A DNA stretch of 48,828 bases from Aquidulcibacter paucihalophilus (GCF_002105465.1 NZ_NCSQ01000026.1:1-48828), one strand, 5' to 3'; numbered from the stretch's first letter, positions 15,790 to 24,853 are shown. The notes: a model not told the origin generated them from the letters alone. A program made the numbers and translations.

Positions 15790-15875
15790 TGCAGACGGGC
15801 AGCCGCTTGGGATTCTTCATGAAGATGAAGAGAAAACCCGCGATTCTAGTCGCTTTATTGGGGTATTGGCGGCCC

Positions 15876-17120
15876 CTAGGGCCGGGTCACAGGTGGAAAG
15901 GCATCCACAATTGGTTGCAGCCACGCATCCAACGTATCCCAGCCTGATTCGTCCGTCATCAAACCCAGCCGGACAATCACCAAATCCTTGGAGGGAATCA
16001 CCCCGATCCATTGTCCTTGGAAGCCGTGGGCTTCAAACGAATCATAGGGACCGTTCTTCAGCGTGCCTTGTTTGTTTGGCAGGCTCAGCCACCAATGCGC
16101 GCCATAGCTGGTGGCCCCCTCCGCCGTGGTTGGCGTGCGCAGGAAGTCAACATAGCCCTCGGGCAGGATGCGTTTGCCGTCCCAAACCCCGTCGCGCAAA
16201 TGAAGGAGGCCAAAGCGGGCCCAATCCTGCGCGGTCGCATGCACCAAGGAAGAGGCGTAAAAATTGCCCGCCAAATCAAACTCGGCCGCCACATTATTCA
16301 TGCCGATGGGGCGGAACAGCCGATCATACATGAAATTGCGATAGCCCTCCGCACCCGTCGGGTCCTTGAGACTGCGGGGCGACACCGCACGGGCAATTGC
16401 GGCCGAGATCAAATTGGTGGTGCCAGAAGAATAGCGCCACTTCTCGCCGGGCTTAAACTCAGTCGGACGATCAGCGACATAGGCCACGATGTTTTCCCGC
16501 CCTGGGCCAAACAACATCTTGGCGGCATCATTGGAAACAGGGTCTGAATAGCCATCTTCCCGCCAGCGCAAACCGTCGCTCATGTGCAGGGCCTGACGAA
16601 TGGTGATGTTGCGGCGAGGGTCGCCATCATCCCATAGGGGATCGTTCAAGGGCTGGTCCAGCTTCAGCTTACCATCCAGCATCGCAATGCCGACAAGGCT
16701 GGAGGTTACGCTTTTCGCCATCGACCACGAGATAAGCTTCGATTTCTCGTCAAAGCCGGTTGAATAACGTTCCGCGACGATCCGGCCACCTTGAACGATG
16801 ATGACGGCGCGGGTCTGCCCCATAGGAGAGCTCGAATCGTTAAAGGCCTTATCAAACTGGGTCTTGATCACCTGGGCAGCGGCTTTAGGTGCTTCCCCCC
16901 GTGGCCAAGTCTCAGTCGGGAAAGGCACATCCTTGGGCTGCGGCGGCAGAGGCACCAATGGGGCCTTAGCATAGGCCGCCATTTGCGCCTTTTGACTGTC
17001 TTGTGCGACCACAAATGTACCCACGCCGGTCGCAAGCGCTGCGCAAGCTGCAAGGCCAAGCCAGATTGGGCGGGAAAGTGTGGGGAAATTTCTGCTTGGA
17101 CGCATGGCGCGGCGCATCAT
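15876..17120 (-). CDS. Class C beta-lactamase-like serine hydrolase
   Basis: A 414-aa exported protein with an N-terminal hydrophobic segment (IWLGLAACAALATGVGTFVVA, about 19-39). The penicillin-binding-fold motifs are S133-M-A-K136 (SxxK), Y230-S-S (YxN position, N replaced by S) and H365-G-F-Q-G (KTG position). YSS and HxG are usual for family VIII esterases and D-aminopeptidase-like members, so esterase or peptidase activity is more likely than antibiotic hydrolysis. The MMRRAM start could move to the Met at 17105. It is divergent from the small membrane protein at 17131 with only 10 bp between starts. Confidence 0.85.
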   Translation of the reverse strand: MMRRAMRPSRNFPTLSRPIWLGLAACAALATGVGTFVVAQDSQKAQMAAYAKAPLVPLPPQPKDVPFPTETWPRGEAPKAAAQVIKTQFDKAFNDSSSPMGQTRAVIIVQGGRIVAERYSTGFDEKSKLISWSMAKSVTSSLVGIAMLDGKLKLDQPLNDPLWDDGDPRRNITIRQALHMSDGLRWREDGYSDPVSNDAAKMLFGPGRENIVAYVADRPTEFKPGEKWRYSSGTTNLISAAIARAVSPRSLKDPTGAEGYRNFMYDRLFRPIGMNNVAAEFDLAGNFYASSLVHATAQDWARFGLLHLRDGVWDGKRILPEGYVDFLRTPTTAEGATSYGAHWWLSLPNKQGTLKNGPYDSFEAHGFQGQWIGVIPSKDLVIVRLGLMTDESGWDTLDAWLQPIVDAFPPVTRP

Positions 17121-17130
17121 TAGCCTCTAG

Positions 17131-17550
17131 ATGAACAGGACAGACCGGATTAGGCTGGTCTCTAACGACTCTCTTTATAAGGTTCTATGGCCAGTGCGCA
17201 AACTGCCTTCTTTTTCCACGATCGTTGGCATCGTCCTTGTTGCCATATTCATCATCGTGCTGGCGGTTGGCTACCAAGCGCGCAAATATGGCGAGATTGG
17301 TGCGGGCTTTATCGCGCGCCAAATGTGTAGCTGCCTCTATGTGCAAAACAGAGACGAAAAGGCTTGCCGCGCCGAAATCGGGCCTCAGATCGAGGGTGCC
17401 CAGATCGTTTATATGGACGAGCGGGTAATTGTGAATTTCTCTGGCCTCAATCAAGCCGAAGCGCGGCTAAAGCCCGGCTATGGCTGTAATGTGCAGACCT
17501 TTGTTGGCACTATGCCTGCCCCCGTCTTGAAAGAACCCGTGAACGACTAG
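17131..17550 (+). CDS. Small membrane protein with a cysteine cluster
   Basis: A 139-aa protein with a basic N-terminus, one transmembrane helix (FSTIVGIVLVAIFIIVLAVGYQA, about 28-50) and an outward domain with RQMCSCLYVQNRDEKAC (cysteines spaced C-x-C-x10-C) plus a fourth cysteine in GYGCNVQ. The cysteines could form two disulfides. It is probably anchored in the inner membrane facing the periplasm. I do not recognise the family. Its closeness to the serine hydrolase gene (10 bp, divergent) suggests shared regulation but proves nothing about function. Confidence 0.6.
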   Translation: MNRTDRIRLVSNDSLYKVLWPVRKLPSFSTIVGIVLVAIFIIVLAVGYQARKYGEIGAGFIARQMCSCLYVQNRDEKACRAEIGPQIEGAQIVYMDERVIVNFSGLNQAEARLKPGYGCNVQTFVGTMPAPVLKEPVND

Positions 17551-17584
17551 GGCACAAACCCCACGATGATTGAAGGAGCTTAGG

Positions 17585-17905
17585 ATGATCGTAACAACAA
17601 CCGATTCCGTAGAGGGGCGCAAAGTGACCCATTATTTGGGCGTGGTCGCGGGCGAAGCGGTTATCGGGGCCAATGTTTTCCGCGATCTGTTTGCTGGCAT
17701 TCGCGACGTTATAGGTGGGCGCAGTGGCGCTTACGAGAAGACTCTGCGCGAAGCACGCCAAGTGGCGATTGATGAGCTGATGATCGAAGCGAAAGCCCTT
17801 GGCGCAGATGCCGTCATTGGCGTGTCCATCGATTTTGAAGGCGGCGTCCACCAAGGCACCATGATGATGGTGGCCGCCAGTGGCACCGCCGTGCGCCTTG
17901 GATAG
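17585..17905 (+). CDS. YbjQ/UPF0145 family protein
   Basis: A 106-aa YbjQ-type protein (PF01906, heavy-metal-binding domain annotation). Features include [32 protein letters not shown], an internal basic helix ([32 protein letters not shown]) and a C-terminal strand with [14 protein letters not shown] 17585 is chosen because aaggagct sits 5 bases upstream; an earlier TTG would add MKELR. Family members form homopentamers; biochemical function is unsettled. It lies 5 bp before udk in the same direction, so the two are probably co-transcribed. Confidence 0.88.
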   Translation: MIVTTTDSVEGRKVTHYLGVVAGEAVIGANVFRDLFAGIRDVIGGRSGAYEKTLREARQVAIDELMIEAKALGADAVIGVSIDFEGGVHQGTMMMVAASGTAVRLG

Positions 17906-17910
17906 ACGGC

Positions 17911-18567
17911 GTGAGTAATCCCCCTTTTTTGGTCGCGATCAGCGGTGGTTCCGGTTCTGGCAAGACGACAACCGCGGCGCAATTGGTGAGCTTATTGCGC
18001 CCTTTGAATGCGCGCATTGTCAGCCAGGATGATTATTACAAGGACAGTCGCTCTCTGCCGGGTTTTGACCCTGCGACTTATGACTTTGACACGCCCGAAG
18101 CGCGGGACCATGTGCTGCTGGAACAGCATCTAAAGGCGATCAAAGCAGGCGAAACTGTGGATGTACCCATCTATGACTTCACCATCCATGGAAGACGGGA
18201 AGCAACCCACCGCTTACCTCCCTGTGATGTGGTGATCTTAGAGGGCACCCACACCCTGTGTGACAGCGCCATCTATAATCTGTGTGACCTGAAAGTCTTT
18301 GTCGACACGCCATCCGACATCCGACTGCTGCGTCGGCTCTTGCGCGACATTCATGAGCGCGGGCGCACCCCCGAAACCGTGGCAGCCCAATATCTTTCCA
18401 CCGTCCGCCCCGCCTATGAGCGTTGGACAGGGCCCAGCCGGTTGAATGCAGATCTGATCGTCTCAGGGGGTACTGGCGTGCAGGGCTCACAATCTGAAAC
18501 TGCCTTTGGAGCAGCGGCGCAAATTGCCGCCGCTATTCGCAAGGCACTCGGCCTACCGCCGCTGTGA
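17911..18567 (+). CDS. udk: Uridine kinase
   Basis: A 218-aa uridine/cytidine kinase for pyrimidine salvage (uridine to UMP). The Walker A motif GGSGSGKTT is at 12-20, followed by VSQDDYYKD (substrate-binding Asp), the FDTPEARD segment, VPIYDFTIHGR, and VVILEGTHTLCD (Walker B-like). The lid region RRLLRDIHERGRTPE is intact. The start is GTG, 5 bp after the YbjQ stop. It converges with the GT-C gene with a 15-bp overlap of the 3' ends. Confidence 0.9.
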   Translation: MSNPPFLVAISGGSGSGKTTTAAQLVSLLRPLNARIVSQDDYYKDSRSLPGFDPATYDFDTPEARDHVLLEQHLKAIKAGETVDVPIYDFTIHGRREATHRLPPCDVVILEGTHTLCDSAIYNLCDLKVFVDTPSDIRLLRRLLRDIHERGRTPETVAAQYLSTVRPAYERWTGPSRLNADLIVSGGTGVQGSQSETAFGAAAQIAAAIRKALGLPPL

Positions 18568-20112
18568 CGGGCAGGTGGCCGCAATAGGGATTGGCTTTAT
18601 CTGTCGCCAAACTTGGAAATCCTCGAGTCGGGAGTCGGGGCGATAATGCTGCGCGATCCAGCGATCCACAACGGGGTCTTCGCGCAGGAATCCCATGCCG
18701 TTGGTCTGGATCGGCCTTAGACCTTCAAAGCGCTCACTTTGGGAGATCAAAATAGTGGGGGCAAAGCACTGGATATCTTCCAGATAGTCCCGGCGCACGC
18801 GAGCCAGTTGATCTTGGGCCGCTTTCGCCACTGCCGGATCTTGTGCCCGAACCATCAGGCCTGGAACCATCCACATGGAATAATGTCGCCCACCAAAGCT
18901 GCGCCCTTCCCGAACCAAAACATAGAAGCTGTTTTGGGGGACGGTTGAAAGGATCATAATGCGGTTTGAAGCCGGCTCTGCGTTGATCAGCTGGCGCAAA
19001 TTCTCTGAGACGGGTGTCGCCCCGGTGGTCACAACAACAACCAGGGGGCTGATGACCATCGAAATGAAATAGCCCAACAGCCCAAGCCAGACCAAGAGAC
19101 TGTCGAGCTTGGGTAAAGGCGCTTCGCGGGCACACCACACGATCAAGAGGAGGACACACGTCCCTTTCAAGGCAATATAGTGATAGAAAAAGCCCTTCAT
19201 CTGAACGACGATGATCAGCAGGAACAACAGACTAAGACCAAGAAGGCCCAGGATAATCGGTCGCGCGTCTCTCAATCGAAGTGCCAGAACCAATGGAACC
19301 AAGATGAATTGGGCCGGCCCAACAATCATCAAAAGCGCAAACCAAGCTGGCTTTCCTGTCCACGCATTGAAGGCATCATAGGATATGGCCGCCATCGGGG
19401 CGATCTGCGACAAGAAGTCCGGCGCAAGGCGAAGCACGGCTAATGCATAGGCCAGTGCAAACACCGCTAAGGCTAAAGTCTCGGGCCGGAAGGGTCGCCA
19501 TTTTTTGCCAAGTCGCAGCGCCAGAACCGCTTCGATGACAATCGGAATGAGAACGAAATAGTGCTTGAGTGCAAAGCCATAGGCACTAAATCCAGCAATG
19601 CCGAGGGCGAGGGGAAGCGAGACTGGAAGCTGCGCGTCGCGGCGCAGCGCGAGTACCAACCACAATAGGCTGGCCACCAAGGCGGATTGTTCACGCTGGC
19701 CAACATCGGCGACCGCCACCCACAATATTGCGATCAGAAAACCCAGTATGGCAGGGCCTTGTTCCGCTTTAGAAATAAGCCCATCCACGCCCCTGGCAAA
19801 CATCCATACGGCAAACAGCGCACCAAGATGGGCCAGCGTCATGGCGACGACCGGTGTGCCAACTCCAAGAATCTGCCCTAACCAAACGCTGGGAATGGCC
19901 GCCCAAAACCAAAGCGGCGGGTTAAGGTCGATGATATCGCGATAAAGCGTCTTGCCTTGCAGAATCTCGCCCGCAATATGGCTGCGCCACGTAATGTCGG
20001 TTGTTGGCTCTAACAGCAAACCGATAATCAAACTACTTAGCCAAGCCAAACTTAGGCAAGCGCCCAAGAGTTTGGGCTTGGCGAGGTAATCTGAAAGCTT
20101 CTGTCGCGTCAT
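18553..20112 (-). CDS. GT-C-type polytopic membrane glycosyltransferase-like protein
   Basis: A 519-aa protein with 10 or more hydrophobic helices and a soluble C-terminal domain of about 130 residues (from about SENLRQLINAEPASN). The first loop EPTTDITWRSHIAGEILQGKTLYRDIIDLNPPLWFW matches the GT-C pattern D...H..A..i..G..LYRD..d..PPl, where acidic residues near the first helix are catalytic in ArnT/PMT-like enzymes. Such enzymes transfer sugars from polyprenyl-phosphate donors in the periplasm. The start at 20112 (MTRQKLSD) is preferred; 10 extra codons upstream are open. Acceptor unknown. Confidence 0.75.
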   Translation of the reverse strand: MTRQKLSDYLAKPKLLGACLSLAWLSSLIIGLLLEPTTDITWRSHIAGEILQGKTLYRDIIDLNPPLWFWAAIPSVWLGQILGVGTPVVAMTLAHLGALFAVWMFARGVDGLISKAEQGPAILGFLIAILWVAVADVGQREQSALVASLLWLVLALRRDAQLPVSLPLALGIAGFSAYGFALKHYFVLIPIVIEAVLALRLGKKWRPFRPETLALAVFALAYALAVLRLAPDFLSQIAPMAAISYDAFNAWTGKPAWFALLMIVGPAQFILVPLVLALRLRDARPIILGLLGLSLLFLLIIVVQMKGFFYHYIALKGTCVLLLIVWCAREAPLPKLDSLLVWLGLLGYFISMVISPLVVVVTTGATPVSENLRQLINAEPASNRIMILSTVPQNSFYVLVREGRSFGGRHYSMWMVPGLMVRAQDPAVAKAAQDQLARVRRDYLEDIQCFAPTILISQSERFEGLRPIQTNGMGFLREDPVVDRWIAQHYRPDSRLEDFQVWRQIKPIPIAATCPSQRR

Positions 20113-20158
20113 AGGGTTCTCAGATACGCTCAAACGGATCAAGAAAACCCTTGTGTTA

Positions 20159-20183
20159 GAGGGATCTGTTTAAGATTTCCCTC
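20159..20183 (-). terminator. Hairpin after pntB
   Basis: The stem gagggatct with agat-tt-ccctc and loop gttta (9 paired positions with a 2-base bulge) sits one base past the pntB stop and before the GT-C gene on the same strand. No T-tract follows on the minus strand, so it may attenuate rather than stop transcription. Confidence 0.45.
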
Positions 20184-20184
20184 A

Positions 20185-21591
20185 TCATAATGACTTCACG
20201 ATCGCTTCCGTCATTTTCTTGGCATCGGCAAACAACATCATGGTGTTGTCGCGGAAGAAGAGTTCATTCTCCACCCCCGCATAGCCAGAACCCATGCCGC
20301 GCTTGATGAACAAGACTGTCTTGGCCTTTTCCACGTCCAGGATCGGCATGCCGAAGATGGGGCTTTGCGGATCGGTTTTGGCCGAGGGATTGGTCACGTC
20401 ATTAGCACCAATGACATAGGCCACATCAGCCTGACCAAATTCTGAGTTGATATCTTCCAACTCAAACACTTCGTCATAGGGCACTTGGGCCTCCGCCAAG
20501 AGGACGTTCATATGGCCTGGCATGCGGCCCGCGACCGGGTGGATCGCATATTTGACCTCAACGCCTTCGGCTTTCAGCTTGTCGGCCATTTCTTTCAACG
20601 CATGCTGGGCCTGCGCCACGGCCATGCCATAGCCCGGCACGATGATGACACGCTCTGCATTTTTCATGATGAAGGCCGCGTCATCGGCGCTGCCTTGCTT
20701 GACGGGACGCGTCTCAATCTTGCCACCCGCGACCGCGGCACCATCAGCGGCACCAAAACCGCCGAGGATAACCGAGATGAAGCTACGGTTCATGCCCTTA
20801 CACATGATGTAGGACAGGATCGCCCCAGACGAACCAACCAAGGCCCCGGTGATGATCAAGGCATTATTCTCAAGCGTGAAGCCTAACGCCGCCGCAGCCC
20901 AACCTGAATAGGAGTTGAGCATCGAAACAACGACGGGCATGTCCGCCCCACCGATGGGGATGATCAAGGTCACGCCCAAGAGGAAGGACAGAGCAACCAG
21001 CGCCCAGAAAGCCCAAAGCGCTGCACCCTGGCTTGCGATCAAGATGCCGATCAAGGCGATAATGCCGACCAAAATCAAAATGTTCAGCAAATGGCGGGCG
21101 GGCAGAATGATGGGCGCGCCACTCATATTGCCATTCAGCTTGGCAAAGGCGATCAGCGAGCCGGTAAAGGTGATTGAGCCAATGGCAATCCCAAGGCCCA
21201 TTTCGACCAAGGATACGGTCTTGATACCGCCGCCTTCCGCCGCAATACGAAAGGCCTCGGGGCTATACATAGCTGCACCCGCAATCAGAACAGCAGCCAA
21301 ACCGACAAGGGAGTGGAAGGCTGCCACCAATTGCGGCATGCTGGTCATGGCAATCTTGCGCGCCAGAACCGCCCCAATGCCACCGCCAACAGCGGTTGCG
21401 GCGAGGATGAGGCCAATGGTCGTCACATCCAGTTTGACGGCAAGCAAAGTCGTGACGACCGAAATCGCCATACCGACCATGCCATACATATTGCCTTGAC
21501 GGCTTGTCTCTGGGCTCGAAAGCCCACGCAGGGCTAGAATGAACAGGACACCGGAAACGAGATAGAGAAGGGCTGCAATGGATGGGGTCAT
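20185..21591 (-). CDS. pntB: NAD(P) transhydrogenase subunit beta
   Basis: A 468-aa subunit of the proton-translocating transhydrogenase, with about eight N-terminal transmembrane helices and the C-terminal NADP(H)-binding domain III (from about VKQGSADDAAFIMKNAERVIIVPGYGMAVAQAQHAL). Domain III hallmarks are GYGMAVAQAQ, HPVAGRMPGHMNVLLAEA, and GANDVTNPSAKTDPQSPIFGMPILDVEKA. It uses the proton gradient to transfer hydride from NADH to NADP+. It follows pntA1 and pntA2 with 1 bp between the pntA2 stop and its ATG, so translation is coupled. Confidence 0.96.
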   Translation of the reverse strand: MTPSIAALLYLVSGVLFILALRGLSSPETSRQGNMYGMVGMAISVVTTLLAVKLDVTTIGLILAATAVGGGIGAVLARKIAMTSMPQLVAAFHSLVGLAAVLIAGAAMYSPEAFRIAAEGGGIKTVSLVEMGLGIAIGSITFTGSLIAFAKLNGNMSGAPIILPARHLLNILILVGIIALIGILIASQGAALWAFWALVALSFLLGVTLIIPIGGADMPVVVSMLNSYSGWAAAALGFTLENNALIITGALVGSSGAILSYIMCKGMNRSFISVILGGFGAADGAAVAGGKIETRPVKQGSADDAAFIMKNAERVIIVPGYGMAVAQAQHALKEMADKLKAEGVEVKYAIHPVAGRMPGHMNVLLAEAQVPYDEVFELEDINSEFGQADVAYVIGANDVTNPSAKTDPQSPIFGMPILDVEKAKTVLFIKRGMGSGYAGVENELFFRDNTMMLFADAKKMTEAIVKSL

Positions 21592-21592
21592 C

Positions 21593-21934
21593 TTAGTGGC
21601 CGCCCTTTCCAGGAGCGGTACGCTCCTTCTTTTTATACATGGCCAACATACGTTGGGTCACGAGGAATCCGCCGAAAATATTAACGGCGGCCAAGGCCAC
21701 GGCAACAGCACCCATGCCACGAGACACCCAGGTCGCGCCATCCGCCCCACCATCTGGCAGGGTGGCGGCAGCTGCGATCAAGGCACCCACGACAACGACC
21801 GAGGAAATCGCGTTGGTCACCGCCATCAAAGGCGTATGCAGGGCTGGAGTTACACTCCACACCACATAATAACCAACAAAAATCGCCAACACGAAAATGG
21901 CGAGGCGGAAAACGGTGGGATCAACGGCTTCCAT
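21593..21934 (-). CDS. pntAB: NAD(P) transhydrogenase subunit alpha part 2 (membrane)
   Basis: A 113-aa membrane subunit with three hydrophobic segments (VFRLAIFVLAIFVGYYVVW, LMAVTNAISSVVVVGALIAAA, VAVALAAVNIFGGFLVTQRML) corresponding to the helices at the end of single-chain PntA. The split of alpha into two chains is usual in alphaproteobacteria. ATG 21934 is chosen because agga is 8 bases upstream; an in-frame TTG two codons earlier is less likely. It sits 9 bp after pntA1. Confidence 0.93.
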   Translation of the reverse strand: MEAVDPTVFRLAIFVLAIFVGYYVVWSVTPALHTPLMAVTNAISSVVVVGALIAAAATLPDGGADGATWVSRGMGAVAVALAAVNIFGGFLVTQRMLAMYKKKERTAPGKGGH

Positions 21935-21943
21935 GTTCAATCC

Positions 21944-23080
21944 TCATGCTGCTGTCAGGGAGGGGTGCACCACCGCGCCATCGCGGGTGAGCAGCATGCC
22001 CTGAATGATATCGTCGTCAAAATGGGGGGCGAAGGCTTTGGTTTCTGCGTCTGTCAACAAGGGCAGAAGATTGAGCAAATTCTTCGCATAAAGCGCGCTA
22101 GAATCCGCAGCCAACCGACCGGGCAAATTGGCAAAACCCGCAATCGTGACCCCGTTTTCCGTCACCACCAATTCATCGGCCTTGGATAATGGGCAATTGC
22201 CGCCTTGCTCCACCGCCAAATCCACAATCACGCTGCCGGGCTTCATGGCAGCGACCATTTCCGGAGTCACCAAAACCGGGGCAGGACGGCCGGGGATTAG
22301 AGCCGTGGTGATAACCACATCTTGCTTGGCAATATGGTCGCCAACAAGGATAGCTTGCTTGGCCTGATATTCCGCACTCATGGGCTTAGCATAGCCAGCT
22401 GCAGTTTCAGCTGCCTTGAACTCTTCATCCTCAACCGCGATGAACTTTGCCCCCAGTGACGCCACTTGTTCTTTGGCGGCTGGGCGCACATCGGTTGCCG
22501 TGACGATGGCCCCAAGCCGACGCGCGGTTGCAATGGCCTGAAGACCGGCCACGCCTGCCCCCATGACAAAACATTTGGCTGCGGCAACCGTTCCTGCTGC
22601 CGTCATCATCATCGGAAAGCCCCGACCATAGAGGGCCGCACCTTCAATCACGGCGCGATAGCCTGCCAAGTTTGCCTGCGAGGACAAAGCGTCCATAGCC
22701 TGCGCGCGGGTGATACGCGGGGTGAATTCCATCGACAGCGCGACCACACCAGCCTTGGCGGCCGCCTCAATCAGCGCTTTATCGCCATGGGGATTCCAAA
22801 AGGCCACAACGCCCGCGCCCTTCGGCACCAGCTTCAGCTCAGCCGCACTGGGGCGGCGCACCTTCAACACAAGGTCAGCACCCTTCAGGGTCGCCTTCGC
22901 ATCGGAAGCGATTTCAGCGCCAGCTTCAACGAACAGACGGTCTGGCGACGAGGCCTGATCCCCAGCACCGGTTTCGATCACGATCTGATGGCCCGCCGCG
23001 GTAAGTTTCTTGATCGTTTCTGGCGAGGCCGCCACCCGAGTTTCCCCGTCGCGCGTTTCCTTCAATATGGCTATTCGCAT
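21944..23080 (-). CDS. pntA: NAD(P) transhydrogenase subunit alpha part 1
   Basis: A 378-aa soluble NAD(H)-binding subunit related to alanine dehydrogenase. It shows the family start MRIAILKET.DGE.RVAASP, the RDQ-loop region SMEFTPRITRAQAMDALSSQANLAGY, the Rossmann segment CFVMGAGVAGLQAIATARRLGAIVTATDVR, and the IVDLAVEQGGNCPLS signature. It forms the hydride-transfer interface with PntB domain III. It is the first gene of the three-gene operon; agggg precedes the ATG. Confidence 0.95.
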   Translation of the reverse strand: MRIAILKETRDGETRVAASPETIKKLTAAGHQIVIETGAGDQASSPDRLFVEAGAEIASDAKATLKGADLVLKVRRPSAAELKLVPKGAGVVAFWNPHGDKALIEAAAKAGVVALSMEFTPRITRAQAMDALSSQANLAGYRAVIEGAALYGRGFPMMMTAAGTVAAAKCFVMGAGVAGLQAIATARRLGAIVTATDVRPAAKEQVASLGAKFIAVEDEEFKAAETAAGYAKPMSAEYQAKQAILVGDHIAKQDVVITTALIPGRPAPVLVTPEMVAAMKPGSVIVDLAVEQGGNCPLSKADELVVTENGVTIAGFANLPGRLAADSSALYAKNLLNLLPLLTDAETKAFAPHFDDDIIQGMLLTRDGAVVHPSLTAA

Positions 23081-23176
23081 GAAGCTTAATCTCCCCTGAG
23101 CCCCTGCACGTGCTGTGTTAACACGATGGCTGACCTACCGCGTTGACGCAAGCCTATTCGTCGCACGTGCGTTAAA

Positions 23177-24277
23177 TCAACTGCGCCACTTCAAGCTTTG
23201 CGGACGGATGGGGTTAGAAAAGGGCCGCCCCTCAGCCCGACTTTGCGCCCATTCCCGCTTGAGTTTGTTGTACCACTTAGCTTGTACGTCGATGTCGTCA
23301 ATCCAAAGCATGCCTTTGGTAAATGGCAGGCCTTTATTCTGTAGGTCCACCATGCGGCCATCTTGGTCCAGAAATTCGCGGGCTGCGGGGATGAGGATTG
23401 GCTTGATCAGGTCTAGTAATGGCGCGCGGGTCCAGTAGCTAATTTGAGTAATCAGGGTGGATTTACCATCGATGGGCGTCAAACAGGTGAGCGTGAAGAA
23501 TTGGCTCTTGTCATTTTCCACCACTTCCCAACGAAAGCCCGGCACCATGAACACAATTTCGGTCGTCACCCCCTCACCGAATAGGAGGCGATAGGCCAAC
23601 GAGTTAGACGACGGGGCGTGCCGCGCAATCGCCCAGCCATAAAGCCGCGGCTCAAATTGCTTTTCCTTGATCTTGAGACCCACCGACGGCGGCCGCCACC
23701 ACCATTGATTATGCACAAAGGGCACATGAGCCGGGTCCATCAGGCCCACCACCGCATTATCCATATGGGCTTCAAACACCCGGCTGACCACGAATTTGGG
23801 TTTATCAGCTTTAATCCCGAAATCTGGTGGGGGAAGGTCGGGCGTACCGTCAAACCGGGGATCAGACGAGATATAGATAAAGACAAGGCCGTTGCGCTCT
23901 GCATGGGGAAAGCGCCGCACCTTCACTTTGGACGGGTCATAGGGTTGGCCCGCGACCAAGGACGGCATCAGCTTGCAGACGCCATCGCCGCCAAAGCGCC
24001 AGCCATGATAGGGACATTCAATGGTGGCTTGGCCATTGGTCTCAACTTGACGCCCAGCCGACAAGGGCACGGCGCGATGCGGGCAGACGTCGCGGATTGC
24101 CAAAACCTCACCCTGTGCGGTACGCCCCAAAAGCACGGGCTCACCGACAATCATGCGCCGAAATTGCTTGCCCGCCTTCAGCTCTGCCGACGTCGCGGCA
24201 AAATACCAACAATCCAGTAACAGCCCATCAGAAGTGATGGATTGCGCCCTCGAGAGGGGGGAAACATCATCAGCCAT
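23177..24277 (-). CDS. Rieske non-heme iron oxygenase
   Basis: A 366-aa ring-hydroxylating or demethylating oxygenase. The Rieske [2Fe-2S] site is C65-P-H67 ... C88-P-Y-H91. The mononuclear iron site is probably H184, H189 and a later Asp, with the bridging D181 (MDNAVVGLMDPAHVPFVH). The length and single-chain form match vanillate O-demethylase/phenylpropionate dioxygenase-like proteins that need separate reductases; no reductase gene is adjacent. Substrate unknown, likely an aromatic or sterol-like compound. It stands alone between pntA and the secreted protein gene. Confidence 0.88.
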   Translation of the reverse strand: MADDVSPLSRAQSITSDGLLLDCWYFAATSAELKAGKQFRRMIVGEPVLLGRTAQGEVLAIRDVCPHRAVPLSAGRQVETNGQATIECPYHGWRFGGDGVCKLMPSLVAGQPYDPSKVKVRRFPHAERNGLVFIYISSDPRFDGTPDLPPPDFGIKADKPKFVVSRVFEAHMDNAVVGLMDPAHVPFVHNQWWWRPPSVGLKIKEKQFEPRLYGWAIARHAPSSNSLAYRLLFGEGVTTEIVFMVPGFRWEVVENDKSQFFTLTCLTPIDGKSTLITQISYWTRAPLLDLIKPILIPAAREFLDQDGRMVDLQNKGLPFTKGMLWIDDIDVQAKWYNKLKREWAQSRAEGRPFSNPIRPQSLKWRS

Positions 24278-24333
24278 AGCAAATCCTATAAACTAGTTTT
24301 GCCGACACGAAAAATATCATCCCATGCGGAAAA

Positions 24334-24365
24334 GTGGCGCATCCAAATCCTCGGGCGGTGGCGTC
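24334..24365 (+). repeat. Leader repeat copy 1
   Basis: Contains gcatccaaatcc followed by a G-rich stretch ending ggcgtc. It recurs at 24821-24853 (12 of 12 in the core, about 10 of the next 15). Each copy ends about 35-45 bases before a start codon, here the ATG at 24400. Confidence 0.5.
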
Positions 24366-24399
24366 TTATCTCTATCCAACCAGCACGAAGGATACCAAA

Positions 24400-24804
24400 A
24401 TGAAAACCCTCCCCCTGATCCTTGCCGCCGGCCATTTTTGCGTGAGCCTAACCCTTGCAAGCCCCGTATTTGCAGCCATTCCGCAAACCAATGTCAAAGT
24501 ACAACAGGTCGTTACCCCCCTGAAGCCTGCCCAATTGGCGTGGGCAAAAGACTTAGCTCCTCCTGTCAACCGGCATATATTGTGCCAACCTGCAGGCCGC
24601 CAAGCCTTGAGTGCCAAGACGTGCTCCATCCTAACCCAGCTGGCGCCAAAACCGACGGCGGAGGGCCAAGCCATCGACATCAAAGCCCTGAAGGCCAATC
24701 GTGCGGTTTGGCTCTCCTTGCCCTTAAGCGTGCGAGAGCGGCTAGTGAGCTATGATCTGGTGGTCATTGCCACCGCCTCTACCCAAGCCACGCTTGCTCG
24801 GTAG
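24400..24804 (+). CDS. Small exported hypothetical protein
   Basis: A 134-aa protein with a clear signal peptide (MKTLPLILAAGHFCVSLTLASPVFA). The mature region is basic and includes LKPAQLAWAKDLAPPVNRHILCQPAGRQALSAKTCSILTQLAP, with two cysteines that could pair. ATG 24400 is preferred because gaagga lies 7 bases upstream; the open frame before it reads through the leader repeat. No family recognised. It precedes the DUF6249-type gene and shares its leader repeat, so the two may be co-regulated. Confidence 0.6.
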   Translation: MKTLPLILAAGHFCVSLTLASPVFAAIPQTNVKVQQVVTPLKPAQLAWAKDLAPPVNRHILCQPAGRQALSAKTCSILTQLAPKPTAEGQAIDIKALKANRAVWLSLPLSVRERLVSYDLVVIATASTQATLAR

Positions 24805-24813
24805 TCCTAAAGA

Positions 24814-24830
24814 ATGCAGCTTGGCTGCAT
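24814..24830 (+). terminator. Short hairpin after the secreted protein gene
   Basis: The perfect 7-bp stem atgcagc/gctgcat with loop ttg begins 9 bp past the stop at 24804. No T-tract follows; its 3' arm is the first part of leader repeat copy 2. Confidence 0.4.
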
Positions 24831-24853
24831 CCAAATCCAGCTGCGGCGGCGTC
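24821..24853 (+). repeat. Leader repeat copy 2
   Basis: Second copy of the gcatccaaatcc...ggcgtc element, ending 44 bases before the ATG at 24897. Part of it forms the 5' arm of the leader hairpin at 24842-24875. Confidence 0.5.

Larger units (their letters stand above)
15528..15875. other. nrdA upstream region
   Basis: 348 bp between nrdA (start 15527, minus) and the end of the serine hydrolase gene (15876). It contains the NrdR box, the CtrA box and, next to the hydrolase stop, a small hairpin ggccc-cta-gggcc (about 15870). No gene is supported. Confidence 0.6.

Noticed and set aside
8829..23116. Shared 12-mer gcacgtgctgtg upstream of the symporter and of pntA
   Set aside because: Many 12-mers recur by chance in 49 kb and no further symmetry or context links the two promoters.
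23618..24220. 200-codon open frame on + opposite the Rieske gene
   Set aside because: Antisense shadow; the Rieske and iron-site motifs on the other strand are intact.
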